64,000 bases of DNA, taken from assembly GCA_031547885.1 (NCBI GenBank), contig JAVBRO010000007.1:62001-126000 (forward strand). The letters run 5' to 3'. Within the stretch, counting starts at the first letter, position 1; each line of letters opens with the position of its first letter. This document shows, piece after piece, positions 1 to 7,966 of this stretch. Made by a program: the position numbers and the translations under genes. A model generated the notes under the pieces. It saw only the letters and a program-made list of their open reading frames with translations. It was not told the DNA's origin and did not search any database. The stretch comes from UBA940 sp031547885. GTDB lineage: Bacteria > Bacteroidota > Bacteroidia > Bacteroidales > Rikenellaceae.

Positions 1-73
1 CGCCCATGATGCGCGCCGTAGACCGTTTGCTGAAAACATGCGGCGAAGGCGACACTACCATTTTTTTATCCAT
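1..73 (-). CDS. rnfD: RnfD, N-terminal fragment (runs off window)
   Basis: Only the first 24 codons lie in the window. The start ATG is at 71-73 and the peptide begins MDKKMVVSPSPHVFSKRSTA, matching the usual RnfD opening in which a VSPSPH motif precedes the first membrane helix. RnfD is the flavin-carrying membrane subunit of the ion-translocating ferredoxin:NAD+ oxidoreductase. It follows rnfB and rnfC in the expected order. The rest of the protein is outside the window, so neither the FMN-attachment site nor the helices can be seen. Confidence 0.85.
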   Translation of the reverse strand, partial: MDKKMVVSPSPHVFSKRSTARIMG

Positions 74-83
74 ATCTTCTTTA

Positions 84-149
84 ATCATGAATTATGAATC
101 ATGAATAAATCGATTCGTAATTCGTAATTCGTAATTCGTAATTTGTAAT
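84..149. repeat. Tandem heptamer repeats between rnfC and rnfD
   Basis: Two arrays with a 7-base period are visible. ATCATGA, ATTATGA, ATCATGA occupy 84-104. ATTCGTA occurs four times at 113-140, followed by ATTTGTA at 141-147. The second array runs into the stop codon of rnfC at 150-152. Related heptamers fill the next two spacers in the same operon, at 2363-2390 and 2848-2868. Confidence 0.85.
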
Positions 150-1478
150 TTATTTTCTTGTGCGCATTATCCGCATCACCTCGGCCTTGCCGATGCGCAT
201 CCAGTCAAGAAGCGGCAGGCGGGCCGGACAGGTATAGGCGCAGCTTCCACATTCGATGCAGTCCGTCACCCTGTTCTGTTCGAGTTCGTCCCACATCTGC
301 TTCTGCGACTGCTTCGACAGCAGGTAAGGCTCCAGCCCCATCGGGCAGACCGTAATACACCTGCCGCACTTGATGCAGTTGGTTTCGGCGCTGCGAGACG
401 CATCCTTTTCGTTCATCACAAGTATCCCGGAAGTGCCTTTCGTCACGGGAGCGTCGAGGTTCGACATCGCGCGTCCCATCATCGGACCGCCGCCTATCAC
501 CTTGCCGGCGTCCGACGGCATTCCCCCCGCAGCCTCTATCAGTGCCGAGACCGGAGTGCCGATCCTGACGAGGAAATTCGACGGTTTTGCAAGGCTTTTG
601 CCCGTCACCGTCACCACCCTCTCGACGAGCGGTTTGTTCTTCTGGACTGCTTCGTAAACGGCCAGCGCAGTGCCGACGTTATGCACCACCACACCCACGT
701 CTATCGGCAGCGCGCCCGACGGGACCTGACGGCCCGTGACGGCTGCAATAAGCTGTTTTTCACCGCCCTGCGGATACTGCACCTTCAGCGGAACGATCTC
801 CATAGAGAGGAAATCCTGCGCAACCCTGCACAGGTGCTCTATCGCATCGGGCTTGTTATTCTCGATGCCCACATAAGTCTTTTCGACCCCCAGTGCCTTG
901 GCAAGTATCGATGCCCCGGTGAGCATCTCCTTGCCCCTTTCGAGCATCACACGGTGGTCGGAAGTGAGGTATGGCTCGCATTCCACCCCGTTGATTATCA
1001 GGAATTCGGCTTTTTTGCCCGGCGGAGGCGTCAGCTTGACCTGCGTTGGAAAAGCCGCGCCGCCCATGCCGACTATGCCGGCCTCGGCGATCTTCTTGAT
1101 TATCTCTTCGCCCGAGAGCGGACAACCCTTCACGACCTTCTCCGTGCGGTCGATCCCCGGCACCCATTCGTCGCCCTCGACCTTGATGGTAACGGCCGGC
1201 TGGCGCACTCCCGAAGCGTTCGGAACGAGGTCCACAGAAACAACCGTTCCCGAAACGGGCGAATGCACGTTCGCGGAGACGAATCCCCCGGCCTTCGCGA
1301 TGAGCTGTCCGGCCAGCACCTTGTCGCCTTTCGCGACCCCGGCCACGGCAGGCGCGCCTATATGCTGGGAAAGCGGCACTACAACCGTCTCCGGCAGCGG
1401 CAGAACCTCTATCGCCGCCCCGGCGCTCAGTTTGTTTTCCGGCGGATGGATACCGCCTCTCGGAAAAGTTTTAAGCAT
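150..1478 (-). CDS. rnfC: Rnf complex subunit RnfC
   Basis: Peripheral iron-sulfur subunit of the Rnf complex, which couples ferredoxin oxidation and NAD+ reduction to ion transport across the inner membrane. The 442-residue protein has the family layout: an N-terminal barrel-sandwich region, a Complex I 51-kDa-like nucleotide/FMN domain with GMGGAAFPT near residue 138 and GVECEPYLTSDHR near 165, an SLBB-like region, and two four-cysteine 4Fe-4S motifs (CIKCGRCITVCP and CIECGSCAYTCP) in the last 75 residues. No membrane helix is expected. It lies 20 bases after rnfB, consistent with one operon. The length is typical of the short RnfC form that lacks a long C-terminal extension. All cluster ligands are intact. 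Confidence 0.95.
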   Translation of the reverse strand: MLKTFPRGGIHPPENKLSAGAAIEVLPLPETVVVPLSQHIGAPAVAGVAKGDKVLAGQLIAKAGGFVSANVHSPVSGTVVSVDLVPNASGVRQPAVTIKVEGDEWVPGIDRTEKVVKGCPLSGEEIIKKIAEAGIVGMGGAAFPTQVKLTPPPGKKAEFLIINGVECEPYLTSDHRVMLERGKEMLTGASILAKALGVEKTYVGIENNKPDAIEHLCRVAQDFLSMEIVPLKVQYPQGGEKQLIAAVTGRQVPSGALPIDVGVVVHNVGTALAVYEAVQKNKPLVERVVTVTGKSLAKPSNFLVRIGTPVSALIEAAGGMPSDAGKVIGGGPMMGRAMSNLDAPVTKGTSGILVMNEKDASRSAETNCIKCGRCITVCPMGLEPYLLSKQSQKQMWDELEQNRVTDCIECGSCAYTCPARLPLLDWMRIGKAEVMRIMRTRK

Positions 1479-1498
1479 ATCTCTGATTTTTCTTTGTT

Positions 1499-2356
1499 CT
1501 AGACAGCAGCCTTTTCTTCAGCAGGCGTCTCATCCTTACGCGGAGGCAGGTTCACTTCGAGGATAGATCCGGTGGGACATTCCGGCGCGCACTTGCGGCA
1601 CAGGCGGCACTTCTGCGGATCGATATATGCCAGGTTGTTTTCCATAGTTATCGCTTCGAAAGCGCACACCTTCACGCACTTGCCGCAGCCGATGCACGCG
1701 ACGGCACAAGCCTTGCGCGCGACAGGCCCCTTGTCCTTATTAACGCATGAAACGAATATCCTGCGCTCCTTCGGACCCTTGCGGCGCAGTTCGATGATGA
1801 TTTTCGGGCAGGCCGTGACGCACTTTCCGCAGGCCGTGCATTTCTTCTGGTCCACTTCGGGAAGCCCGGTCGCAGGGTTCATGTGTATCGCGTCGAAGGC
1901 GCAAACTGTCACACAGTCGCCGTTGCCCAGGCATCCGTACGAACATCCTGTTTCTCCAGCATAGGTCGCGGCCGCGACCGCGCACGAACGCGCCCCGTCG
2001 AAACGGTTGAGCCTCGGACGGTTGCCGCAGCTTCCCGCGCAGCGCACTACGGCCACCTGGGGTTCGCGCTCAGGAGCGGCCTTGCCAAGATATTCGGCCA
2101 CATCCTTCATCGTTGCCGGACCGCCAACAGGGCAGTACAGGGCCGATATGTCGTCCTCTTTGACGAGCGCTTCGGCCAGCGCGCGGCACCCTGCAAAACC
2201 GCATCCGCCGCAGTTCGCACCGGAAAGTTTCGCTTCGACGTCTTCGATGCGCGGGTCTTCGTACACCTTGAATTTCTGCGCCACGAAATACAATATCGCG
2301 GCCGAAAGCACACCCAAAACGCAAAGCGTCAGAATAGTATATCCCAATACACCCAT
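1499..2356 (-). CDS. rnfB: Rnf complex subunit RnfB
   Basis: Ferredoxin-like electron-entry subunit of the Rnf complex. An N-terminal membrane anchor (about residues 3-27) is followed by the Fe-S domain GANCGGCGFAGC with a further Cys near residue 75. A series of ferredoxin-type motifs follows (CVTVCAFDAI, CTACGKCVTACP, CIGCGKCVKVCAFEAI, CRLCRKCAPECP). The 285-residue length and cluster count fit RnfB of Bacteroidales. It sits between the RseC-like gene and rnfC. The 54-base upstream spacer is largely filled by heptamer repeats. Confidence 0.95.
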   Translation of the reverse strand: MGVLGYTILTLCVLGVLSAAILYFVAQKFKVYEDPRIEDVEAKLSGANCGGCGFAGCRALAEALVKEDDISALYCPVGGPATMKDVAEYLGKAAPEREPQVAVVRCAGSCGNRPRLNRFDGARSCAVAAATYAGETGCSYGCLGNGDCVTVCAFDAIHMNPATGLPEVDQKKCTACGKCVTACPKIIIELRRKGPKERRIFVSCVNKDKGPVARKACAVACIGCGKCVKVCAFEAITMENNLAYIDPQKCRLCRKCAPECPTGSILEVNLPPRKDETPAEEKAAV

Positions 2357-2362
2357 TTTTGA

Positions 2363-2390
2363 ATTACGAATTTCAAATTACGAATTACGA
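2363..2390. repeat. Heptamer repeat array upstream of rnfB
   Basis: Four heptamers in perfect register: ATTACGA (2363-2369), ATTTCAA, ATTACGA, ATTACGA (to 2390). They are the reverse complement of the ATTCGTA unit found downstream of rnfC, so this copy is in the opposite orientation. The array lies between the RseC-like stop codon and the rnfB start. Confidence 0.8.
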
Positions 2391-2410
2391 AGTTATTTGA
2401 TTATGGATTC

Positions 2411-2827
2411 CTAAATTTTTCTGATCTTGAAGACGATCTCCTTTTCGATACGTTTGCGGAAGAAGAAAAGAACCACATAATACAAACACATCAGGCCCAG
2501 CGAGGTGAGGCCCGCCGAGGTTTCGCTCCATCCGACGTGAAGCGTCAGCAGCAGCGTACCCAATAATATAAAGAAAGGAATGATGTAGGCGTAAGTCGCC
2601 GCTTTCATTCCCATAATTTCCGAAACACCGACCATCACCTCTTCGCCGGGAGAGTAGTACCGCGCCAGTTCGTCGTAAACGGTCACGAATCGTTTGTTCT
2701 TATCGTCGACACCGCATATCCCTTTTGCCTTGCATCCGGAGCATGCATCCTCGACGATCATCTCGACCTCGACGAGCTTATCCCCTACCTCGCGTACTAC
2801 ACCCTTATGTTCAAGTAATTTAGCCAT
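2411..2827 (-). CDS. RseC-like (SoxR-reducing / positive regulator of sigma E) membrane protein
   Basis: A 138-residue inner-membrane protein of the RseC/MucC family. The N-terminal part carries the cysteine cluster CSGCKAKGIC near residues 30-39, which may bind a metal or act as a redox switch. Two membrane helices follow, about residues 73-98 and 103-122, with a basic C-terminal tail. In Bacteroidetes this family usually opens the rnf operon, as here, directly before rnfB. In proteobacteria relatives help Rnf-type proteins keep SoxR reduced. The role here is inferred from position, because no SoxR is in view. Confidence 0.85.
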   Translation of the reverse strand: MAKLLEHKGVVREVGDKLVEVEMIVEDACSGCKAKGICGVDDKNKRFVTVYDELARYYSPGEEVMVGVSEIMGMKAATYAYIIPFFILLGTLLLTLHVGWSETSAGLTSLGLMCLYYVVLFFFRKRIEKEIVFKIRKI

Positions 2828-2847
2828 TCACCAACCCGCCGCTCGTA

Positions 2848-2868
2848 ATTCCTAATTCGTAATTTACA
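2848..2868. repeat. Heptamer repeats overlapping the nadE stop codon
   Basis: ATTCCTA (2848-2854), ATTCGTA (2855-2861) and a degenerate ATTTACA (2862-2868). The last unit contains the nadE stop codon (2864-2866 on the plus strand). This is the same orientation as the array after rnfC. Confidence 0.7.
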
Positions 2869-4447
2869 GTCCGTATCCGCCGTATTTGTTGGTCAGCGGC
2901 ATTACGAACTCCTTGCCCATCGGGGCTGTCGACAGCCTGAACACAGGGCATCCCTGGCGGCGTTTATATTCGTTTTTGAGCAGAAGCGAATGCACCTGCC
3001 CGACAGTCGCAGCATCGAATCCGGCGTTGATGATTTCCTCGCGGTGCTGGCCCTTCTCGATCATGCGGTAAAGTATCGCATCCAGCGTCTCGTAGGTCGG
3101 CAGGCGGTCGGAATCCAGTTGTCCCGGATGAAGCTCGGCCGAAGGTTCTTTCAGCAGGATATTCTCGGGTATGATGTTGCCTCTGATCTGGTTTATATAG
3201 CGCGCGACATCGTAAATTTCGCTCTTGTAGAGGTCTCCCGCAATGCTTATGGAACCTATCGTATCGCCGTAAAGCGTTCCGTAACCCACCGCAGACTCGC
3301 TTTTATTCGAAGTATTCAACACTATGTAGCCGAATTTGTTCGACAGCGCCATCAGCATCACGGCGCGTATGCGGGCCTGAATATTCTCTTCAGTAACGTC
3401 GAAGCGCGTACCTCCGACAACCGGCATCATGGTCTCCGTAACTACCCTGTAAGCCTCTGTAATAGGCACCACGTTGTACTCGACGCCCAGTCTCCGGGCC
3501 ATTTCGACCGCATCGTCCACCGAATGTTCGGTAGAGAACTGTGAAGGCATCATCAGCAGGCGCACATTCTCCGGGCCCAGCGCCTCGACGGCCATCGCCG
3601 CCACCAGAGCCGAGTCTATGCCGCCCGACATCCCGAGGCAGGCCTTGGTGAAGCCGTTCTTCACAAAATAGTCCCTCAGCCCCATCTTCATCGCATAGAA
3701 GACGTTCTCGGTCTTATTCTGCGGCCGCATGGGGATCGCCCCGTTGGCAGCCCCGGTGTCGACCACCAGGAAATCCTCGTCGAAATTCCTCAGCAGGCCG
3801 ATCGCTTCCCCCTTGCCGTTGAAAGCGGCCGACGAGCCGTCGTACAGCACGTCGGTCTGCCCCCCCACCTGGTTCACGTAAACCACGTGCTTGCCGGAAG
3901 TATAGGCCACGTCCTTATAGAAATTGTAGCGTTTTTCGACTATCCCGCGCGAATATGGATTTGCCGTGAGGTTGATTATAATATCGGCATTCTGGCCGTA
4001 TTCGCGCTCGGTGCGGATATCCCCGCCTACAACGACCGCCACCTTTTCGCCCGCTATGCGGACATACTGGCACCCCTTGGACGGCACCAGATAGGGTTTT
4101 TCCTCACGCGACGATATATCTTTTTTACCGATGTAGCGCTCGATATGGCGGTTGTGGATGTGGGCGACGGCGCTGGCCGTGCCGTTTTCGCCGGGGATCG
4201 GAAGCCCCACCAGCACGGAGATATCGTCGCAGTAGGACGCGATTTCCACCAGTGTCTCTTCGCAGTATTCGAGGAAAGTGTATTTCCGGAACAGATCGTA
4301 ACCCGGGGTTCCGCTGATGGCGCCCTCGGCAAATATCACCAGGTCCGCCTTTTCAGACTTCGCACGGTTGATGCTGCCGATGATCTTGATCTTGTTACCT
4401 TCGAAGTCCCCGATGGTGTAGTTCAGCTGTGCGACGGCGATTCTCAT
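2864..4447 (-). CDS. nadE: NAD+ synthetase with degenerate glutaminase (nitrilase) domain
   Basis: Converts nicotinate adenine dinucleotide to NAD+. The 527-residue protein has an N-terminal carbon-nitrogen hydrolase domain (about 1-230) and a C-terminal synthetase domain with the PP-loop SGGIDSA at residues 274-280. In glutamine-dependent family members the amidase domain uses Glu, Lys and Cys. Here E41 and a Lys pair (K108/K109) can be placed, but the position expected to hold the nucleophile Cys (usual motif ICED) reads VGGD at residues 140-143, with codons GGC GGG. The enzyme may therefore use free ammonia, or the domain may be structural (inference). A long structured leader precedes the gene. 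The start at 4447 gives the canonical MRIAVAQLNYTIGD opening. Confidence 0.93.
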   Translation of the reverse strand: MRIAVAQLNYTIGDFEGNKIKIIGSINRAKSEKADLVIFAEGAISGTPGYDLFRKYTFLEYCEETLVEIASYCDDISVLVGLPIPGENGTASAVAHIHNRHIERYIGKKDISSREEKPYLVPSKGCQYVRIAGEKVAVVVGGDIRTEREYGQNADIIINLTANPYSRGIVEKRYNFYKDVAYTSGKHVVYVNQVGGQTDVLYDGSSAAFNGKGEAIGLLRNFDEDFLVVDTGAANGAIPMRPQNKTENVFYAMKMGLRDYFVKNGFTKACLGMSGGIDSALVAAMAVEALGPENVRLLMMPSQFSTEHSVDDAVEMARRLGVEYNVVPITEAYRVVTETMMPVVGGTRFDVTEENIQARIRAVMLMALSNKFGYIVLNTSNKSESAVGYGTLYGDTIGSISIAGDLYKSEIYDVARYINQIRGNIIPENILLKEPSAELHPGQLDSDRLPTYETLDAILYRMIEKGQHREEIINAGFDAATVGQVHSLLLKNEYKRRQGCPVFRLSTAPMGKEFVMPLTNKYGGYGL

Positions 4448-4640
4448 ATTAATACATGCGGGCGAGTTGGCACAAACCGGGATGCTTGGCTTCCTTTAAA
4501 CCTGTATGACGGCCTGTAAGGCGGATTATCGAAGGCAATGCGGTTCCATTGGCAAGAGAATCCAACGACACAGGGTGTCATAAAGGCCGGAAGACGGGCG
4601 TGCCGGTTTGTGTTAACACGCCCTGGTTAGGTCGGAATGA
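4448..4640 (-). promoter_or_regulatory. Structured 5' leader of nadE with candidate pseudoknot
   Basis: About 190 bases separate the predicted nadE promoter from its start. On the transcribed minus strand, a perfect 7-bp hairpin (plus-strand 4596-4602 GGGCGTG with 4617-4623 CACGCCC) encloses a 14-base loop. Ten bases of that loop (4603-4612, CCGGTTTGTG) are perfectly complementary to 4471-4480 (CACAAACCGG), about 24 bases upstream of the start codon. A small 5-bp hairpin (GACAC-AGG-GTGTC, 4567-4579) lies between. The loop-to-distal pairing would be a pseudoknot or a switch helix. It does not match any riboswitch consensus I know, and function is not shown. Confidence 0.45.
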
Positions 4641-4645
4641 CGGGG

Positions 4646-4653
4646 CAAAGATA
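4646..4653 (-). promoter_or_regulatory. Predicted -7 element for nadE
   Basis: Reads TATCTTTG on the minus strand, a perfect match to the Bacteroidetes -7 consensus TAnnTTTG. No clear -33 TTG is found at the right spacing. It is the only strong match upstream of nadE and would give a leader of about 190 bases. Confidence 0.5.
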
Positions 4654-4812
4654 CAAATAATTCGAATACGGTTGTCCGGTGTGATATTAAAAAAGCCCGT
4701 GAACTGCATGTGGATGTTTTGATTGTCCGCCGGATCGTAATTGTGGTGTGCCTTCAGGGCGGCAACATGTCGGGATTGTGTTGTGACGTTCTAAAAAAGG
4801 TTTGAGGGTTTG

Positions 4813-4842
4813 TTGCAGAATAAAATTTTATGGTTATCTTTG
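4813..4842 (+). promoter_or_regulatory. Predicted promoter upstream of tRNA-Phe
   Basis: TTG at 4813-4815 and TATCTTTG at 4835-4842, separated by 19 bases, fit the Bacteroidetes -33/-7 pattern. The tRNA starts about 170 bases downstream. The stretch between holds no open frame of note, so it is either a long tRNA precursor leader or a small RNA. No separate gene can be defined. Confidence 0.55.
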
Positions 4843-5012
4843 CACCCGTCAAACGGCAAAACACCAGCACCGCAGGGTACAGGCGTATAGAAAACCCGAG
4901 GCGTTTCGGCGTTTTTGGTTGGAAAAAGTGATCATAGTACACTGGCCGTGAGACAGGACTTGGTAGCGTGCGGGTTTTTAAAGGGCCGTATCGCATCGGG
5001 TCGACAAAAAAA

Positions 5013-5085
<73 letters not shown>

Positions 5086-5100
5086 CTTTCGAAAGACGTA

Positions 5101-5135
5101 AATCCCTGAATTTCAATGAAATTCGGGGATTTTTC
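5101..5135 (+). terminator. Rho-independent terminator after tRNA-Phe
   Basis: AATCCC (5101-5106) pairs with GGGATT (5126-5131), and GAATTT (5108-5113) pairs with AAATTC (5119-5124). The loop is CAATG and a T run follows. Confidence 0.85.
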
Positions 5136-5199
5136 GTTTTCAGGCCACCCCTCTCAGAACGCATTCTGACGCGGTTTTGTGCAAAGCAAAAAGGCTGAA

Positions 5200-5277
5200 T
5201 CGTGGGACTAAAAATTTCACGAACGAAAAGTCCCACGAATTGCATCGTTTTGCACTTATATTCATCACGTTGCATCG
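5200..5277. repeat. Inverted and direct repeats next to the tRNA-Phe attachment region
   Basis: A perfect 10-bp inverted repeat, TCGTGGGACT (5200-5209) and AGTCCCACGA (5229-5238), has a 19-base spacer. Two direct copies of TTGCATCG (5240-5247 and 5270-5277) follow, 30 bases apart. They lie between the tRNA 3' end and the integrase gene, where integrase arm-type or excisionase sites are usually found. Binding is inferred. Confidence 0.5.
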
Positions 5278-5286
5278 CAGACACCT

Positions 5287-5317
5287 ATTCAGACCCGGTT
5301 TCGGTTACATAACTTTG
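5287..5317 (+). promoter_or_regulatory. Predicted integrase promoter
   Basis: TAACTTTG at 5310-5317 matches TAnnTTTG perfectly. ATTC at 5287-5290 is a weak -33 element at the right distance. The integrase start codon is 20 bases further on. Confidence 0.5.
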
Positions 5318-5337
5318 TTTTATTAAAATTATGTATC

Positions 5338-6549
5338 ATGAAAAGAACACGGTTCACCTTCGTTTTCTTCGTTAAACGCGGAAAACTTCTCAAAAACGGC
5401 GAGGCTCCGATCTGCCTCCGGATCACTGTAAACGGCATTTCAGTCGAATCCCAGATCAAACGGAGCGTCGTGCCGGAGATGTGGGATCAGGCGTCTGAAA
5501 CTACCACCGGGCGCAGCAGGAGGTCGGTAGAAATCAACGAGTATATCCGTATGCTCAAGCTGAAGATCCTTACCGTCCACCGCGAGCTCGAACTCACCGG
5601 CGCCCATTTCAACGCCCGGCTGATAATGAACAAACTTTACAGCGCGGAAGAAAAACGCACCCTACTTGCCGTTTTTCGCAAGCACAACGACGACCTGCGG
5701 CCTCTTATCGGTATCGAGCTGGAGAAACGCACGGTTCTGCGTTATGATAGCTGCTGTAAGTATATGGAAGATATGATAAAACGCGTATATGGCAAGGACG
5801 ACGTTTCATTGGTGGAGGTCAACGGCGAACTTGTCCGTAACTACGAAATGCATCTGAAAGTCATTAGAGGCTGCCAGGCCAACACGGTTATCCGCTACAT
5901 GAAATGCTTCAAGAAAGTAATTCATATGGCCCTCGCCAATGAATGGATGACTAAAGACCCGTTCGTTGGAATCCACTTTTCCGCAAAGCCGGTCAATAAA
6001 GACGTGCTGACGAAAGATGAGTTAGATATTCTGATCAAGTGCGAGTTCCGGATTCCACGGCTTGAACATGTTCGGGATACTTTTATCTTTTGCTGCTTCA
6101 CCGGCATGGCGTACATAGATGCCCATACCCTGCGGACCGAACATATCGTGCGCGACAACAAAGGCGACCTTTGGATAAAGAAAACCCGTGAGAAAACCGA
6201 CATCGAATTCCATGTGCCATTGCTCAAAATCCCTCAGCAGATATTAGAAAAATACAAAGACGATCCCGGTTGCCAGCGGACCGGCCTGCTTCTGCCTATC
6301 CTGAGTAATCAAAAGATGAACGATTATCTGAAGGAGATTGCCGAGATGTGCGAAATCAAGAAACGTCTTTCGACTCATACAGCCCGAAGAACGTACGCAA
6401 CGACGGTCTGCCACGAAAGCGGCGTCGCCATCGAAAACATCTCCAAGATGCTCGGCCACACCGATACCCGAATGACTCTGCATTACACAAAGATCGCCGA
6501 CTCGCGCATCAAAAAAGATATGGAGCAGGTGCGAGAGATTTTCGACTAA
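5338..6549 (+). CDS. Tyrosine recombinase (integrase) of a tRNA-Phe element
   Basis: A 403-residue phage-integrase-family recombinase of the Bacteroidetes conjugative-transposon type. It has an N-terminal arm-binding domain (about 1-100), a SAM-like core-binding domain (about 115-215) and a catalytic domain. Visible catalytic residues are H347 and R350 (HTAR), H374 (LGHTD) and the nucleophile Y383 (HYTKI). The first catalytic Arg, normally in a TGLR motif, is replaced: the motif reads FTGMAYID with A258. This change is known from functional IntDOT-like enzymes, so the protein is not assumed dead. It starts about 250 bases downstream of the tRNA, reading away from it, as expected for an element integrated there. 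Confidence 0.93.
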   Translation: MKRTRFTFVFFVKRGKLLKNGEAPICLRITVNGISVESQIKRSVVPEMWDQASETTTGRSRRSVEINEYIRMLKLKILTVHRELELTGAHFNARLIMNKLYSAEEKRTLLAVFRKHNDDLRPLIGIELEKRTVLRYDSCCKYMEDMIKRVYGKDDVSLVEVNGELVRNYEMHLKVIRGCQANTVIRYMKCFKKVIHMALANEWMTKDPFVGIHFSAKPVNKDVLTKDELDILIKCEFRIPRLEHVRDTFIFCCFTGMAYIDAHTLRTEHIVRDNKGDLWIKKTREKTDIEFHVPLLKIPQQILEKYKDDPGCQRTGLLLPILSNQKMNDYLKEIAEMCEIKKRLSTHTARRTYATTVCHESGVAIENISKMLGHTDTRMTLHYTKIADSRIKKDMEQVREIFD

Positions 6550-6554
6550 GGCAG

Positions 6555-7178
6555 TTGACTACGAAACGACTTACATTTTTTGTGACGATTGCCGCTGCTG
6601 CGGCATTCTCGTCATGTGGAAAGGGCGCCGGCGGCGAAAAATCCGACGGGCAGGGTGTACTGATCAACGGCGTGCGTTGGACCGAGTCCAATGTGGCCGC
6701 GGCCGGTACATTCGCAGCCGCGCCCGAAGATACAGGGATGTTCTACCAATGGAACAGCAAAACGGCATGGCCCGCAACGGGCGACATGACCGGCTGGAAC
6801 ACCATGCCAGCGACAGGCGACGCATGGACATCTGCCAACGATCCGTGCCCGGCGGGCTGGCGCGTACCCACCAAAAACGAGCAGGCGACATTGCTTGACG
6901 CAAGTAAAGTCGAGAGCGTGTGGGCAGCCGTGAACGGTGTCGACGGCCGCAGGTTCACCGACCGTACTTCCGGAAAGTCCATTTTCATTCCCGCTGTCGG
7001 CAGCCGCGACAAAGCCGACGGCACGTTTATGGGCTCACTCGGCTTCGGATTCTACTGGTCGGCTACGGCTGTCTACACCGACGAGGCGTGGGATCTGGCT
7101 TTCAATGAGGACGATTCCCGCCAGAGCAGCAACGACCGCAGGATGGGCTTCACGGTCCGCTGCGTAAAATCAAAATAA
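6555..7178 (+). CDS. FISUMP-domain lipoprotein
   Basis: A TTG start at 6555 gives a lipoprotein signal (MTTKRLTFFVTIAAAAAFSS then Cys, lipobox FSSC). No ATG gives a sensible start, because the open frame upstream overlaps the integrase gene. The mature protein shows the Fibrobacter-succinogenes-major-domain (FISUMP) pattern: GVLINGVRWTESNV near the N-terminus, then NDPCPAGWRVPTKNE, FYWSATAVY and a final MGFTVRCVK. Such domains occur in surface proteins of Bacteroidetes and their function is unknown. It lies 5 bases after the integrase stop, so the two are probably cotranscribed. As cargo of a small integrative element it may alter the cell surface (inference). Confidence 0.8.
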   Translation: MTTKRLTFFVTIAAAAAFSSCGKGAGGEKSDGQGVLINGVRWTESNVAAAGTFAAAPEDTGMFYQWNSKTAWPATGDMTGWNTMPATGDAWTSANDPCPAGWRVPTKNEQATLLDASKVESVWAAVNGVDGRRFTDRTSGKSIFIPAVGSRDKADGTFMGSLGFGFYWSATAVYTDEAWDLAFNEDDSRQSSNDRRMGFTVRCVKSK

Positions 7179-7180
7179 CC

Positions 7181-7852
7181 ATGATTGATACTGAAACAAT
7201 AAGCCGCATAGAACCCATGTGGCGGGACACCGGATTGCGTCGCCACGACGGACCAGGGCTTACAGCCATACGCTTCGGCGATGATGCCGAGCCCCGATGG
7301 CAAACTGAAGCACTGGATGTGCCCCGGCTGCTGTTCGTCACAAGGGGACGTGTTGAACTATTGGTCAGGGGAGTCGGGCGATGCAGCATCCGCCGGGGAC
7401 GCATGGCCTTGATTCCCGCTGGCCACCCCGCACGCCTGCGCATCCACGGCATTACCCGTGTGGTACTATGCAATATAGACACTGCGATGGCCTGCCGCGA
7501 CGGGAGTACCGGCGAACGCCTTTCGCCCAGTTTCGTTTCCGCCGATCGCCACATCACCGTGCACACCTGCACTAAAACCGTGGAGGATGTGTTGAGTTTG
7601 ACGGAAATGTATCTGCGCCTGCACATCAGACAAAACTTCACGGAAAAACTACTCATGGTTAAACAGCATATTATGCTGACGCTTTACCGCCAATTCGGTA
7701 TTGATTCGCACCTTGTCCCCATGCCCTGGCATGAACAGTTCGACAAACTGATGAACAGCCGCCCGGAGAAACCGGTCATAACGCAGGAAGCGATGGAAAT
7801 GGCGGAGCAAATGATCGAAGAAGTCCTGAAACCAAAATACATGGAGGCCTGA
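7181..7852 (+). CDS. Cupin-like (AraC N-terminal-type) protein without DNA-binding domain
   Basis: A 223-residue protein whose first half resembles the sugar-sensing cupin of AraC regulators (LLFVTRGRVELLVRGVGR, then IRRGRMALIPAGHPARLRIHG). The C-terminal half is helical but no AraC-type HTH pair can be recognised. The family runs to about 280-300 residues when the HTH is present. It starts 2 bases after the FISUMP gene. It may be a ligand sensor acting through a partner, or a regulator that has lost its DNA-binding part. The function is unknown. Confidence 0.7.
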   Translation: MIDTETISRIEPMWRDTGLRRHDGPGLTAIRFGDDAEPRWQTEALDVPRLLFVTRGRVELLVRGVGRCSIRRGRMALIPAGHPARLRIHGITRVVLCNIDTAMACRDGSTGERLSPSFVSADRHITVHTCTKTVEDVLSLTEMYLRLHIRQNFTEKLLMVKQHIMLTLYRQFGIDSHLVPMPWHEQFDKLMNSRPEKPVITQEAMEMAEQMIEEVLKPKYMEA

Positions 7853-7966
7853 CAAAAATGGCGTAAAACCGCCGACCGCAAACTACTACCCATCCGATAA
7901 GAGGACGAGGATATATTCCGGCAAGAGATAAGCCGGACTATGTGTTTAACCTAATAATCTTAACGT

